Source of the DNA: Actinomycetes bacterium
GTDB lineage: Bacteria; Actinomycetota; Actinomycetes; Mycobacteriales; Mycobacteriaceae
DNA: 64,000 nt
Assembly (NCBI GenBank): GCA_023460175.1
Contig: JAEWRC010000194.1
Location: 1 to 64,000, forward strand
Direction of reading: 5' to 3'
Shown here in pieces: positions 26,460 to 34,561 of the stretch (its first letter is position 1; each line of letters begins with the position of its first letter). The position numbers were made by a program, and so were the translations under genes. The notes under the pieces were generated by a model, which saw only the letters and a program-made list of their open reading frames with translations, was not told the DNA's origin and did not search any database.

Positions 26460-27242
26460 GTGAGTGACAGCACGCCAGAAGCCTTCCGGCCCAACCGCGA
26501 ATCCTTCGACAAGCTCTACCGCGGCGAACCCGCGTTCGAGGGCGCACCACCGCCGGGCGCCGTCCCCTGGGACATCGGGCAGGCCCAGCCGCGGCTGATG
26601 GAACTCGAGGCGCTCGGCGCCATCTCCGGGGAGGTCCTCGACATCGGCTGCGGGCTCGGCGACAACGCGATCTTCCTGGCCTCCCGCGGACACCTGGTCA
26701 CCGGGCTGGACGGCTCGGCCGCCGCCATCGAGCAGGCCCGGCAGCGAGCCGCCGACGCGGGTGCGACGGTGAACTTCGGGGTGGCCGACGCCACGGCGCT
26801 GACCGGATACGACGGCCGCTTCGACACCGTGATCGACAGCGCGCTGATGCACTGCCTCGAGGAGGGCGACCGCGACGCGTACGCCGCCGGGGTGCACCGC
26901 GCCACCCGCCCCAATGCCCGCTGGTTCATCTACTGCTTCGCCGGCGGCACCGTCAACGGTGTGCCCGCGCCGATGCCGGTCGCCGAGGACACGCTGCGCG
27001 ACACCCTGAACCGCAACGGCTGGCGGATCGACTTCCTGGGCCCCACCACCTATCAGGGCAGGGTGGACGGCTTCACCGCGCCCACCGCGGAGCCACCGGC
27101 GGAACTGCTCAGCGGAATGCCGCCGGAATGGCATGAGGAGATGCAGCAGATGGCCGAGCGGATGGCGGTGATCCTGCCGCTGGTCGAGGGCGGCCGCGTC
27201 CACCTGCCGTTCACTGTGGTGCACACCACCCGGGTCGGCTGA
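26460..27242 (+). CDS. Class I SAM-dependent methyltransferase
   Basis: A 260-aa methyltransferase. Motif I is VLDIGCGLGDNAIFLASRGH near residue 60, followed by GLDGS (motif II) and GVADATAL (motif III). VIDSALMHCLEEG is the motif IV region. The substrate is unknown. It stands where M. tuberculosis order has narK3 between the aac and hemD-like genes. GTG 26460 is chosen as start. Confidence 0.83.
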   Translation: MSDSTPEAFRPNRESFDKLYRGEPAFEGAPPPGAVPWDIGQAQPRLMELEALGAISGEVLDIGCGLGDNAIFLASRGHLVTGLDGSAAAIEQARQRAADAGATVNFGVADATALTGYDGRFDTVIDSALMHCLEEGDRDAYAAGVHRATRPNARWFIYCFAGGTVNGVPAPMPVAEDTLRDTLNRNGWRIDFLGPTTYQGRVDGFTAPTAEPPAELLSGMPPEWHEEMQQMAERMAVILPLVEGGRVHLPFTVVHTTRVG

Positions 27243-27306
27243 ATCCACACGCGGTGGCAATGGCCGGGTAACACCGGCGAAATATCCGCTGCTTAGACAG
27301 GTAACC

Positions 27307-28446
27307 ATGACTGCGCCCGATGCGGGCCCGCTGACCGGATACCGGGTGGCGGTAACCGCCGCCCGCCGCTCCGAGGAGCTCTGCACGCTGCTGCGCCGCC
27401 GCGGCGCCACGGTGTGCGCGGCCCCGGCCATCGAGATGGTGGCGCTGCCCGACGACGACGAACTGCGCCGCCACACCGAGGCCCTGATCGCGGCGCCGCC
27501 GGACATCGTCGTCGCCACCACCGGGATCGGCTTCCGCGGCTGGATGGCCGCCGCCGACGGCTGGGGGCTGGCCCCCGACCTCACCGACGCGCTGGGCCGG
27601 GCCCGGGTGGTCTCCCGCGGTCCGAAGGCCACCGGTGCCCTGCGCGCCGCCGAGCTGCCCGAGGAATGGTCGCCGGAGTCCGAATCCTCCCGCGAGGTGC
27701 TGGCCTACCTGCGCGCGGGCGGCATCGCCGGCGCGCGCATCGCGGTGCAGCTGCACGGCGCCACCGACGAGTGGGACCCGTTCCCGGAGTTCCTCGACGA
27801 GCTGCGGGCCGCGGGCGCCGACGTCGTTCCCATCCGGGTGTACCGGTGGCGGGCCGCGCCCCTGGGCGGACCGTTCGACGCGCTGGTGCACGGCATCGCC
27901 GACGAACAGTTCGACGCCGTGGCCTTCACCTCTGCCCCGGCTGTGGCGGCCACCCTGCTGCGCGCGGCCGACCTGGGTGTCTCGGACACGCTCCTGGCCG
28001 CGTTGAGCGGGCCCGTGCACTCGATGTGCGTCGGTCCCGTCACGGCGCGGCCGCTGACCCACCTCGGGGTGCCCACCTCCGCACCGGAACGGATGCGGCT
28101 GGGCGCGCTGGCCCGCCACATCACCGACGAGCTTCCCCTGCTGCGGTCGCGCAAGCTGGTCGCGGCCGGCCATCAGGTGGAGATCCGCGGCACCTGCGTA
28201 GTGGTCGACGGCGCGATCAGGTCGCTGTCGCCGGCCAGCATGGCCACCCTGCGGGCACTCGCCGACAAGCCCGGCATCGTGGTGTCCCGCGGCGATCTGC
28301 TGGCCGCGCTGCCCGGCGCCGGCACCGACACCCACGCCGTCGAGACCGCCGTGTTGCGACTGCGAACCGCCTTGGGCGACAAGAACATCGTGGCCACCGT
28401 CGTCAAACGCGGCTACCGGCTGGCCACCGAGGACGGTCCGGCGTGA
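27307..28446 (+). CDS. nnaR: NnaR-like regulator: HemD-type domain plus winged helix (Rv0260c type)
   Basis: A 379-aa two-domain protein. Residues 1-265 form a uroporphyrinogen-III-synthase-like fold (LTGYRVAVTAARRSEELCTL at the start). Residues 285-375 form an OmpR-type winged helix (SPASMATLRALADKPGIVVS, later VVKRGYRLAT). This architecture is that of NnaR, an activator of nitrate/nitrite assimilation genes with GlnR in M. smegmatis and Streptomyces. It overlaps the sirohydrochlorin chelatase gene (GTGA). The nirBD genes lie close by on the opposite strand and are its expected targets. Confidence 0.87.
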   Translation: MTAPDAGPLTGYRVAVTAARRSEELCTLLRRRGATVCAAPAIEMVALPDDDELRRHTEALIAAPPDIVVATTGIGFRGWMAAADGWGLAPDLTDALGRARVVSRGPKATGALRAAELPEEWSPESESSREVLAYLRAGGIAGARIAVQLHGATDEWDPFPEFLDELRAAGADVVPIRVYRWRAAPLGGPFDALVHGIADEQFDAVAFTSAPAVAATLLRAADLGVSDTLLAALSGPVHSMCVGPVTARPLTHLGVPTSAPERMRLGALARHITDELPLLRSRKLVAAGHQVEIRGTCVVVDGAIRSLSPASMATLRALADKPGIVVSRGDLLAALPGAGTDTHAVETAVLRLRTALGDKNIVATVVKRGYRLATEDGPA

Positions 28447-29135
28447 GGGAACTGGTGCTGGTCGCACACGGCACCCGCAAACCCGGCGGGGTGTCGATGA
28501 TCGGCGAACTCGCGGCCCGGGTGGGCGATGCGCTGTCGCAGCCGGTCCGTGTCGCGTTCGTCGACGTCCTGGGCCCCACCCCCGCCGAGGTGCTGCGCGG
28601 CCTGGACGGCGCCCCGGCCATCGTGGTGCCGGCGTTCCTGGCCGCCGGCTACCACGTGCGCCACGACCTGCCCGAGCACATCGCCGCCAGCGCGCACCCC
28701 GACGTCACCGTCACCCCGGCCCTGGGGCCGTGTCCGCAGATGGTCCGCGTGCTGACCGAGCGGCTCTGTGAATCCGGTTGGCGGCCCGGCGATTCCGTGG
28801 TGATGGCCGCCGCCGGCACCTCCGACCGCGGCGCCCAGCGGGATCTGCGGGTCACCGCGACCCTGCTGTCGGCCGCGCTCGGCGCGCGGGTGGAGTTGGC
28901 GTACGCGGCGACCGGTGAGCCGCGGGTGGCCGACGCGGTGCGGCGGCTGCGCGCGGCCGGGGCCCGGCGCGTGGTGATCGCGTCCTACCTGCTGGCCGAG
29001 GGGCTGTTCCAGGACCGACTGCGGGCCGCGGGGGCCGACCTGGTCACCGCGCCGCTGGGTCTGCACCCGGGCACCGCGCGGTTGATCGCGGCCCGGTTCC
29101 GCCGGGCGGTGCTGCCCGCGCTGTCCGGCGCTTAG
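28443..29135 (+). CDS. CbiX-type sirohydrochlorin chelatase (Rv0259c type)
   Basis: A 230-aa protein of the CbiX/SirB chelatase family, with LVLVAHGTRKPGG (His8) and AAGYHVRHDLPEHI (His near 82) as probable metal-binding His sites. It would insert iron or cobalt into sirohydrochlorin for siroheme or cobalamin. Siroheme is the cofactor of NirB encoded just downstream on the other strand, and the regulator gene overlaps it, so siroheme supply is the likely job. GTG 28443 overlaps the upstream stop. Confidence 0.87.
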   Translation: MRELVLVAHGTRKPGGVSMIGELAARVGDALSQPVRVAFVDVLGPTPAEVLRGLDGAPAIVVPAFLAAGYHVRHDLPEHIAASAHPDVTVTPALGPCPQMVRVLTERLCESGWRPGDSVVMAAAGTSDRGAQRDLRVTATLLSAALGARVELAYAATGEPRVADAVRRLRAAGARRVVIASYLLAEGLFQDRLRAAGADLVTAPLGLHPGTARLIAARFRRAVLPALSGA

Positions 29136-29452
29136 ATACAGCCGCTGACGCTGATCCGCCGACCGAAGTTCGCGCACACGTTGACGTTCGGTGCCGGCGG
29201 CGGGGGCGGCGGTGGGGGCGCGGTCTCGTAGTCCTCGGGCAACGGGGCGTACGCCGACGGCGGCGGCACCCAGGGTGCGAGGGCGTCGGCGACGTTGCCG
29301 CACCCGCTCACCGAGACGTGCCGCCCACCGGCGCCCACGCACACGTCGGCCTGCACGGTGGCGGGCGCGACGACGGTGCCGAAACCTTGGACCCCGGTGG
29401 CCAGGGCGACGGCGAAGGCACCGACGATGCCGGTGCGGGTCCACCTGTTCAT
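29132..29452 (-). CDS. Secreted Pro-rich protein with Cys pairs
   Basis: A 106-aa secreted protein. Residues 1-35 form a signal peptide (TGIVGAFAVALATGVQGF) with probable cleavage before DVCVG. Two similar Cys-containing units flank a Pro-rich linker with a run of Pro: a first unit with VCVGAGGRHVSVSGC and a last unit with VCANFGRRISVSGC. The repeat is C-X11-12-C with VSGC conserved. ATG 29452 has GGAGG upstream. It overlaps the last 4 bp of the convergent chelatase gene. Function unknown. Confidence 0.72.
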   Translation of the reverse strand: MNRWTRTGIVGAFAVALATGVQGFGTVVAPATVQADVCVGAGGRHVSVSGCGNVADALAPWVPPPSAYAPLPEDYETAPPPPPPPPAPNVNVCANFGRRISVSGCI

Positions 29453-29533
29453 CCCGGCCTCCTCAACTCGCGAGCAGAGACAGAATCGCACGGATCGTCG
29501 TTGAAATGTGCGATTCTCGGCCGGTTCGGCGGA

Positions 29534-29878
29534 TCAGTAACCGATCTCGATCATGCCGTCGGTCCTCGCGCGGGTGGCATACACCGCGATCGTGACGCCC
29601 GGATCCTCGAGGCACACCCCGTCGCTCAGACCGAAGGCCTGCTTCTTGATCGGCGACTGCACCACCGGACAGCCGCCGCGGTCGCCGACGATACCGCGCG
29701 ACAGCACCGCCGCACCGGAGAACGGGTCGACGTTGCCGACTGCGTGCAGGCTGCCGTCGGCGAGCCGGAACAGCGCGGCCTGCGTGCCGTCGTCGAGCAG
29801 CACCGCGACACCGCGGTCGGGGATCAGATGGTCGTACCGGCAGGCCGCGGTCCAGGTCTGGATGTCGTTGAGCAGCAT
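29534..29878 (-). CDS. nirD: Nitrite reductase small subunit NirD
   Basis: A 114-aa Rieske-like NirD. CPVVQSPIKKQAFGLSDGVC, the region around NVDPFSGAAVLSRGI and the C-terminal VTIAVYATRARTDGMIEI fit the family. NirD lacks the full Rieske ligand set, as usual for the small subunit. It joins NirB in NADH-dependent reduction of nitrite to ammonium in the cytoplasm. The ATG overlaps the nirB stop (ATGA), showing tight coupling. Confidence 0.92.
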   Translation of the reverse strand: MLLNDIQTWTAACRYDHLIPDRGVAVLLDDGTQAALFRLADGSLHAVGNVDPFSGAAVLSRGIVGDRGGCPVVQSPIKKQAFGLSDGVCLEDPGVTIAVYATRARTDGMIEIGY

Positions 29879-32442
29879 CACGGTTGTTCCTCTCGGGGCG
29901 TGAAAACGGGCATGCCGATGGGCACCTTGCGGCCGTAGCGTTCGGCGAATTGCACGGTGGGGTCCTCGATCTCGGGCGCGTTGACGAAGGACACGAACCG
30001 GGCCAGCTTGTCGGGATCGTCGAGCACGCCCTTCCATTCGCAGGCGTAGCCGCTGACGTGGCGCGCCATCGCGGCCTCGAATTCGGCGGCCAGGCCCAGC
30101 GAATCGTTGCAGACCACGTCGCGCAGATGATCGAGACCGCCGGCCAGCCCGTCCAGCCACGGCGCGGTGCGCTGCAGCCGGTCGGCGGTACGGATGTAGA
30201 ACATCAGGAACCGGTCGATGTAGCGGATCAACGTCTCGGTGTCCAGATCACCGGCCAGCAGCTGGGCGTGCTTGGGCGTCATGCCGCCGTTGCCGGCGAC
30301 GTAGAGGTTCCAGCCGGTCTCGGTGGCGATCACCCCGACGTCCTTGCCGCGCGCCTCGGCGCATTCCCGGGCGCACCCGGACACGCCCATCTTGATCTTG
30401 TGCGGGGCCCGCAGCCCGCGGTAGCGCAGCTCCAGGTCGATGGCCAGCTGCACCGAATCCTGTTGGCCGTACCGGCACCAGTCGCTGCCGACGCAACTCT
30501 TGACGGTGCGCAGCGACTTGCCGTAGGCCTGCCCGGACTCCATGCCGCCGTCGACGAGGCGCTGCCAGATCTGCGGGAGCTGTTCGACGCGGGCGCCGAA
30601 CAGGTCGATCCGCTGACCGCCGGTGATCTTGGTGTAGAGCCCGAAGTCCTTGGCGATCTGGCCGATCAGGATCAGCTGGTCGGGGGTGATGTCGCCGCCG
30701 GGCACCCGGGGCACCACCGAATAGCTGCCGTTGCGTTGGATGTTGGCCAGGAAGTGATCGTTGGAGTCCTGCAGGGCGGCCTGCTCGCCGTCGAGGATGT
30801 GCTCCGAGCTGGTCGAGGCCAGGATCGAGGCGACCACCGGCTTGCAGATGTCGCAGCCGGCGCCGGTGCCGAAGCGCGAGATCAGTGCGGTGAAGGTGCG
30901 CGTGCCGGTGGCGGTGATGATCTCGAACAGTTCGGCGCGCGACTGGCTGAAGTGCTCGCAGAGCGCCTTGGACTGTTCCACCCCCTCGGCCTCGAGCAGT
31001 TGCTTGAGCAGCGGCACGCAGGATCCGCAGGAGGTGCCCGCGCCGGTGCAGGCCTTCAGGCCCGGCACGTCGGTGCAGCCGCCGCCGATCGCGTTCTTCA
31101 GGTCACACTTGGTGACGTTGTTGCACGAGCAGATCTGCGCCTCGTCGGGCAGCGCCCCGACCCCGAGAGCGGCTGCGCCCGAACCGGAATCGGCCGGGGC
31201 GATCAGGGCCAGCGGGTCGCCGGGCAGCTGGCTGCCGACCATGGGCCGCAGCACGCCGTACGCCGAGGCGTCGCCCACCAGCACGCCGCCCAGCAGGGTG
31301 CCGGCGTCGTCGGAGAGCACCAGCTTGGCGTAGGTCTGCTTGACCGGGTCGTTGACCACCACCTCGAGGCAGTCCGGGGTGAGCCCCATCGCGTCCCCGA
31401 AGCTGGCGACGTCGACGCCGAGCAGCTTGAGCTTGGTCGACAGGTCGGCGCCGGGGAACTCGGCGGTCCCGCCCACCAGCCGATCGGCGGCGACCTCGGC
31501 GGAGGTGTAGCCGGGCGCCACCAGGCCGTAGCAGCGGCCCTCGATGGCGGCCACCTCCCCAATCGCATAGATGTTGGGATCGCTGGTGACACAGGACAAG
31601 TCGGTGAGCACGCCGCCGCGCTCGGCGATCTGCAGGCCGGCCTCGCGCCCCAGCTCGTCGCGGGGGCGCACGCCGGCGGCGAAGACCACCACCCCGGCGT
31701 CGACGAAGCTGCCGTCGCTGAGCATCACCCGCAGCGCGTCGCTGTCGGCCGAGCGCCGCACGGGCCGGTTGCGCTGGGCCGGTTTGATCATCTCGGTGCC
31801 GAGGTTGGTGTGCACGGTGATGCCCAGCGCCCCGATCATGGTGCCCAGCAGCGCGCCACCGGCCTCGTCGACCTGCTGGGACATCAGCCGCGAGGATCGC
31901 TCCACCACGTGCGCGTCGAGCCCGAATCCGCGCAGCGCATTGGCGGCCTCGAGGCCCAGCAGCCCGCCGCCGATCACCACGCCCACCGGTGCCGAACCGG
32001 CGCCGAGCGCCCCGGTGGCGGCCGCGCGGATGGCGTCGAGGTCGTCGAGGGTGCGGTAGACGTGACAGCCCGGCAGGTCGCGGCCCGGAATCGGCGGCAC
32101 GAACGCATACGAGCCGGTGGCCAGCACCAGCGCGTCGTAGTCGATCCGGGTGCCGGCGGCCGTCGTCACGCACTTGGCGGCCGGGTCGATCGCGACCACC
32201 GGGTCGCCGAGGTGGACGTCGACCAGATCGTCGGCGGCGTAGTCGTTGCCGGGCAGCGCCAGTCGGCCCCGGTCCCAGTGCTCGGTGTAGGCGGTCAGGC
32301 CCACCCGGTCATACGCCGCGTCGGCCTCCTCACCGCACACGGTGACCCGCCACCGGCCCTCGGTGTCGCGCGCCCGCAACGCCTCGATGAAACGGTGCCC
32401 GACCATGCCGTGACCCACCACGACGCACTTCTGTGACTGCAT
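29878..32442 (-). CDS. nirB: Assimilatory nitrite reductase large subunit NirB
   Basis: An 854-aa NADH-dependent nitrite reductase. N-terminal FAD/NADH domains (VVVGHGMVGHRFIEAL, later VVIGGGLLGLEAANAL), then BFD-like [2Fe-2S] segments with CSCNNVTKCDLKNAI and CTGAGTSCGSC near residues 440-480. The C-terminal siroheme/4Fe-4S domain carries the ligand pattern SCVGSDWC with GVSGCARECAEA near residues 645-690. Reduces nitrite to ammonium using NADH. Cotranscribed with nirD; expected control by GlnR and NnaR. Siroheme comes from the enzyme encoded at 28443-29135. Confidence 0.95.
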   Translation of the reverse strand: MQSQKCVVVGHGMVGHRFIEALRARDTEGRWRVTVCGEEADAAYDRVGLTAYTEHWDRGRLALPGNDYAADDLVDVHLGDPVVAIDPAAKCVTTAAGTRIDYDALVLATGSYAFVPPIPGRDLPGCHVYRTLDDLDAIRAAATGALGAGSAPVGVVIGGGLLGLEAANALRGFGLDAHVVERSSRLMSQQVDEAGGALLGTMIGALGITVHTNLGTEMIKPAQRNRPVRRSADSDALRVMLSDGSFVDAGVVVFAAGVRPRDELGREAGLQIAERGGVLTDLSCVTSDPNIYAIGEVAAIEGRCYGLVAPGYTSAEVAADRLVGGTAEFPGADLSTKLKLLGVDVASFGDAMGLTPDCLEVVVNDPVKQTYAKLVLSDDAGTLLGGVLVGDASAYGVLRPMVGSQLPGDPLALIAPADSGSGAAALGVGALPDEAQICSCNNVTKCDLKNAIGGGCTDVPGLKACTGAGTSCGSCVPLLKQLLEAEGVEQSKALCEHFSQSRAELFEIITATGTRTFTALISRFGTGAGCDICKPVVASILASTSSEHILDGEQAALQDSNDHFLANIQRNGSYSVVPRVPGGDITPDQLILIGQIAKDFGLYTKITGGQRIDLFGARVEQLPQIWQRLVDGGMESGQAYGKSLRTVKSCVGSDWCRYGQQDSVQLAIDLELRYRGLRAPHKIKMGVSGCARECAEARGKDVGVIATETGWNLYVAGNGGMTPKHAQLLAGDLDTETLIRYIDRFLMFYIRTADRLQRTAPWLDGLAGGLDHLRDVVCNDSLGLAAEFEAAMARHVSGYACEWKGVLDDPDKLARFVSFVNAPEIEDPTVQFAERYGRKVPIGMPVFTPREEQP

Positions 32443-32538
32443 GGCACCGACGCTAGAAAGCGCGTATTGCCGCGATGTCGTCTCGATGTGAACCGGCCAT
32501 CACGGTGTCCTCACAGCGGCGGGGCCGCGCTGTGAGCA

Positions 32539-32559
32539 CCGTTCGCTGCCGGCGAACGG
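32539..32559. promoter_or_regulatory. Inverted repeat between nirB and hsp20
   Basis: CCGTTCGC-N5-GCGAACGG, perfect 8-bp arms, in the 202-bp divergent gap. It lies about 100 bp upstream of both starts. It might be an operator for nirBD or hsp20; no known consensus was matched. Confidence 0.4.
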
Positions 32560-32566
32560 CCCGCGC

Positions 32567-32593
32567 GGAACATGAGCGTGGTCGACTCAAGTT
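32567..32593 (+). promoter_or_regulatory. SigH/SigE-type promoter with overlapping HAIR (HspR) element
   Basis: GGAACA at 32567-32572, an 18-bp gap and GTTA from 32591 fit the mycobacterial SigH/SigE pattern. Within it, CATGAGC-N7-ACTCAAG (32571-32591) matches the HspR-binding HAIR consensus CTTGAGT-N7-ACTCAAG at 12 of 14 arm positions. A stress sigma factor would activate and HspR repress hsp20, as known for acr2 (Rv0251c). Confidence 0.75.
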
Positions 32594-32644
32594 ATATGGG
32601 GTACAGGCCGGCGCCGTGCCGGCCGCAAGACTGAGGAGCAGAAC

Positions 32645-33118
32645 ATGAGCAGCCAGAATGTGACGCTGTGGGGCCGCCCGGCCTGGAGCGCCGACCGTTT
32701 CGTCCGTGATTTCTTCGGCCCCGCCTCGGCCGACGAATGGTTCAAGCCGCTGACGCAACCGAGCGCGGGCTTCCACCCGGCCGCCGAGGTGGTCAAGGAC
32801 GGCGCCGACGCGGTGGTGCGCCTGGAACTACCGGGGGTCGACGCCGACAAGGACGTCACCGTGGAGGTCGAGGACGGCCGCCTGACGATCCACGGCGAGC
32901 GCCGCGATGAGCACACCAGCGCCGACGACGACGGCACCCGCACGCTGCGCGAGGTGCGTTACGGCACGTTCCGCAGGTCGTTCGCGCTGCCCGAGCACAT
33001 CACCGGCGATGCCATCACCGCGTCGTACGACGCCGGGGTGCTGACGGTGCGGGTGGCCGGGGCGCACGAGAAGCCGGCGGTACCGGGCGCTGTGCGCATC
33101 GCGATCGAAAGCGCCTAG
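32645..33118 (+). CDS. hsp20: Hsp20 small heat-shock protein (Acr2/Rv0251c type)
   Basis: A 157-aa small heat-shock protein. The alpha-crystallin domain spans residues 40-135, with VRLELPGVDADKDVTVEVED, GERRDEH and YGTFRRSFALPEHI. It is an ATP-independent holdase that binds unfolding proteins in the cytoplasm. Position and promoter match Rv0251c. GAGGAG lies 7 nt before the ATG. The gene ends in a tandem-repeat stretch and a hairpin terminator. Confidence 0.92.
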   Translation: MSSQNVTLWGRPAWSADRFVRDFFGPASADEWFKPLTQPSAGFHPAAEVVKDGADAVVRLELPGVDADKDVTVEVEDGRLTIHGERRDEHTSADDDGTRTLREVRYGTFRRSFALPEHITGDAITASYDAGVLTVRVAGAHEKPAVPGAVRIAIESA

Positions 33119-33169
33119 CCCCACCAGAGCGGCTGAGCCCCACCAAAGCGGCTGAGCCCCACCAGATTG
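33118..33169 (+). repeat. 19-bp tandem repeat after hsp20
   Basis: The unit GCCCCACCAGAGCGGCTGA occurs about 2.7 times directly after the hsp20 stop codon (33118-33136, 33137-33155 with one change, then a partial copy). It lies between the gene and its terminator. It probably arose by replication slippage. Confidence 0.75.
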
Positions 33170-33170
33170 T

Positions 33171-33209
33171 CGTCAGGGTCGTGATCCGAAACGGGTCACG
33201 ACCCTGACG
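33171..33209 (+). terminator. Hairpin terminator after hsp20
   Basis: Perfect 14-bp stem CGTCAGGGTCGTGA (33171-33184) and its complement (33196-33209), 11-nt loop, then GCATTTT. The short T run suits plus-strand termination. The convergent PEP-mutase-like gene ends 51 bp further on. Confidence 0.75.
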
Positions 33210-33260
33210 GCATTTTCGGCGCGCTGAGGACCCGCGGCGCGCCCAGATCCAGCGGCGCGT

Positions 33261-34019
33261 TCAGGCCCAGCGGCCCAGGATCTCGTTGGCCCGGGCGGTC
33301 AGCGCGCCCTGGAAGAACGGCCCGAAGCTGATCCGCCCGACGCCCAGCGGCCCGAACGACGCCGGGTCGTCCTGGTCGGGCAGCGCGATCGCGTTGATCG
33401 GCAACGGCAGCTCCGACGCCAGGCGCTTGAGCGTGTCGGGGTCGTGACGCCCGACCGGGTACAGGCAGTCCGCACCGGCGGCCGCGGCCTCCTTGAGCCG
33501 GGCGATGGCGCGGTCCACGCGGTCGCTCTCGTCGCCGTCCTTGCGGACGAACAGGTCGGTGCGCGCGTTGATCACCACGTGTACGCCGGCGTCGTCGGCG
33601 GCCTGGCGCAGCGCGCGGACCAACGCGGCGTGTTCCTCGACCGACCGCAGCCGCTTGCCCTCGCTGTGCACCGAGTCCTCGATGTTGAGACCCACCGCGC
33701 CGACACGCAGGAGCCCGCCGATCAGATCCTCGGCGGTCAGCCCGTACCCGGATTCGATGTCGACCGAGATCGGGACATCGACCTTGGCGGTGATCTGGGC
33801 GACCCGGGTCAGCAGGTCCTCGAACGCCATCCCCTCCCCGTCGGGCTTACCCACGGAGTCGGCCACGGGGTGACTACCCACGGTCAATGCCGCAAATCCG
33901 GCGTCGACCGCGAGGGCGGCCGACCAGGCATCCCAGACCGTCGGCAGCACCACCGGATCACCGGGCTTGTGCAGACCCAGCAAAGTATCGGCGCGCTGCG
34001 CCAGGACTTGGTCACTCAT
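33261..34019 (-). CDS. Isocitrate lyase/PEP mutase superfamily enzyme
   Basis: A 252-aa TIM-barrel enzyme of the ICL/PEP-mutase superfamily. VLPTVWDAWSAALAVDAGF opens the barrel, VDIESGYG near residue 85 supplies Mg-binding Asp, and LNIEDSVH and VINARTD follow. The catalytic KKCGH-type loop of isocitrate lyase is replaced by the short HSEGKRL, so it is probably a carboxyphosphonoenolpyruvate mutase-like or oxaloacetate/methylisocitrate lyase-like member. AAGGAGC precedes ATG 34019. Divergent from the Rv0250c homologue. Confidence 0.83.
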   Translation of the reverse strand: MSDQVLAQRADTLLGLHKPGDPVVLPTVWDAWSAALAVDAGFAALTVGSHPVADSVGKPDGEGMAFEDLLTRVAQITAKVDVPISVDIESGYGLTAEDLIGGLLRVGAVGLNIEDSVHSEGKRLRSVEEHAALVRALRQAADDAGVHVVINARTDLFVRKDGDESDRVDRAIARLKEAAAAGADCLYPVGRHDPDTLKRLASELPLPINAIALPDQDDPASFGPLGVGRISFGPFFQGALTARANEILGRWA

Positions 34020-34134
34020 TTGTGCTCCTTCTATTCGTGGCTCAGACGTGATGTGGGTCACGCCCCGATCATGATGTGGCTAGCATCGAGTGTCGTAATG
34101 TGATTCATGACACCCTTCAGCCCAAGGAGGTCGC

Positions 34135-34434
34135 ATGTCCACCACGACCGAACTCGCCGAATTGCAAGAACTCATCTTCAACCTGCGCCGCTGCGTCAGC
34201 TCGCTGCGATCGCGCTTCGGCGAGAGCCCGGCGATGCGCCGGATCGCGCTCGACGCCGAACGGATCTTCGACGACGTCGAGTTGCTCAACTCCGACGCCA
34301 ACGACCTCGACCTGTCGCGCTGCGCCCAGCAACACACCGGAGAGAAGATCCCGGTTCCGGACACGCAGTACGACTCCAACTTCTGGCGGGATGTCGATGA
34401 CGAAGGGGTCGGTGGTCATAGCCGCCAACGGTGA
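34135..34434 (+). CDS. Conserved hypothetical protein, Rv0250c homologue
   Basis: A 99-aa acidic helical protein (ELIFNLRRCVSSLRSRFGES and DAERIFDDVELLNSDAND). It always accompanies the Sdh1 genes in mycobacteria and matches Rv0250c by position and sequence. Strong AAGGAGG ribosome binding site. A possible role in Sdh assembly or regulation is only inference. A strong hairpin separates it from the sdh genes. Confidence 0.8.
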   Translation: MSTTTELAELQELIFNLRRCVSSLRSRFGESPAMRRIALDAERIFDDVELLNSDANDLDLSRCAQQHTGEKIPVPDTQYDSNFWRDVDDEGVGGHSRQR

Positions 34435-34475
34435 GCCTAATCGCGGCTGACCATCCCCCGCAGCACCAGCAGTAC

Positions 34476-34504
34476 CGAGGGGTGCGCACACCACGCACCC
34501 CTCG
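34476..34504 (+). terminator. Strong hairpin between the Rv0250c homologue and sdhC
   Basis: Perfect 11-bp stem CGAGGGGTGCG (34476-34486) with complement at 34494-34504 and a 7-nt loop. No T tract follows. It ends 57 bp before the sdhC ATG. It could end the upstream transcript, or protect or attenuate the sdh mRNA. Confidence 0.55.
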
Positions 34505-34561
34505 CCGCCCTCGCCCCTCCCAGCCCAGCGACGCCCGCCGTCCAAGAAGGGAACCGTTGAC

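Noticed and set aside
29884..32436. An 850-codon open frame antisense to nirB
   Set aside because: Shadow of NirB; composition is Gly/Ala/His/Val-biased with no recognisable domain.
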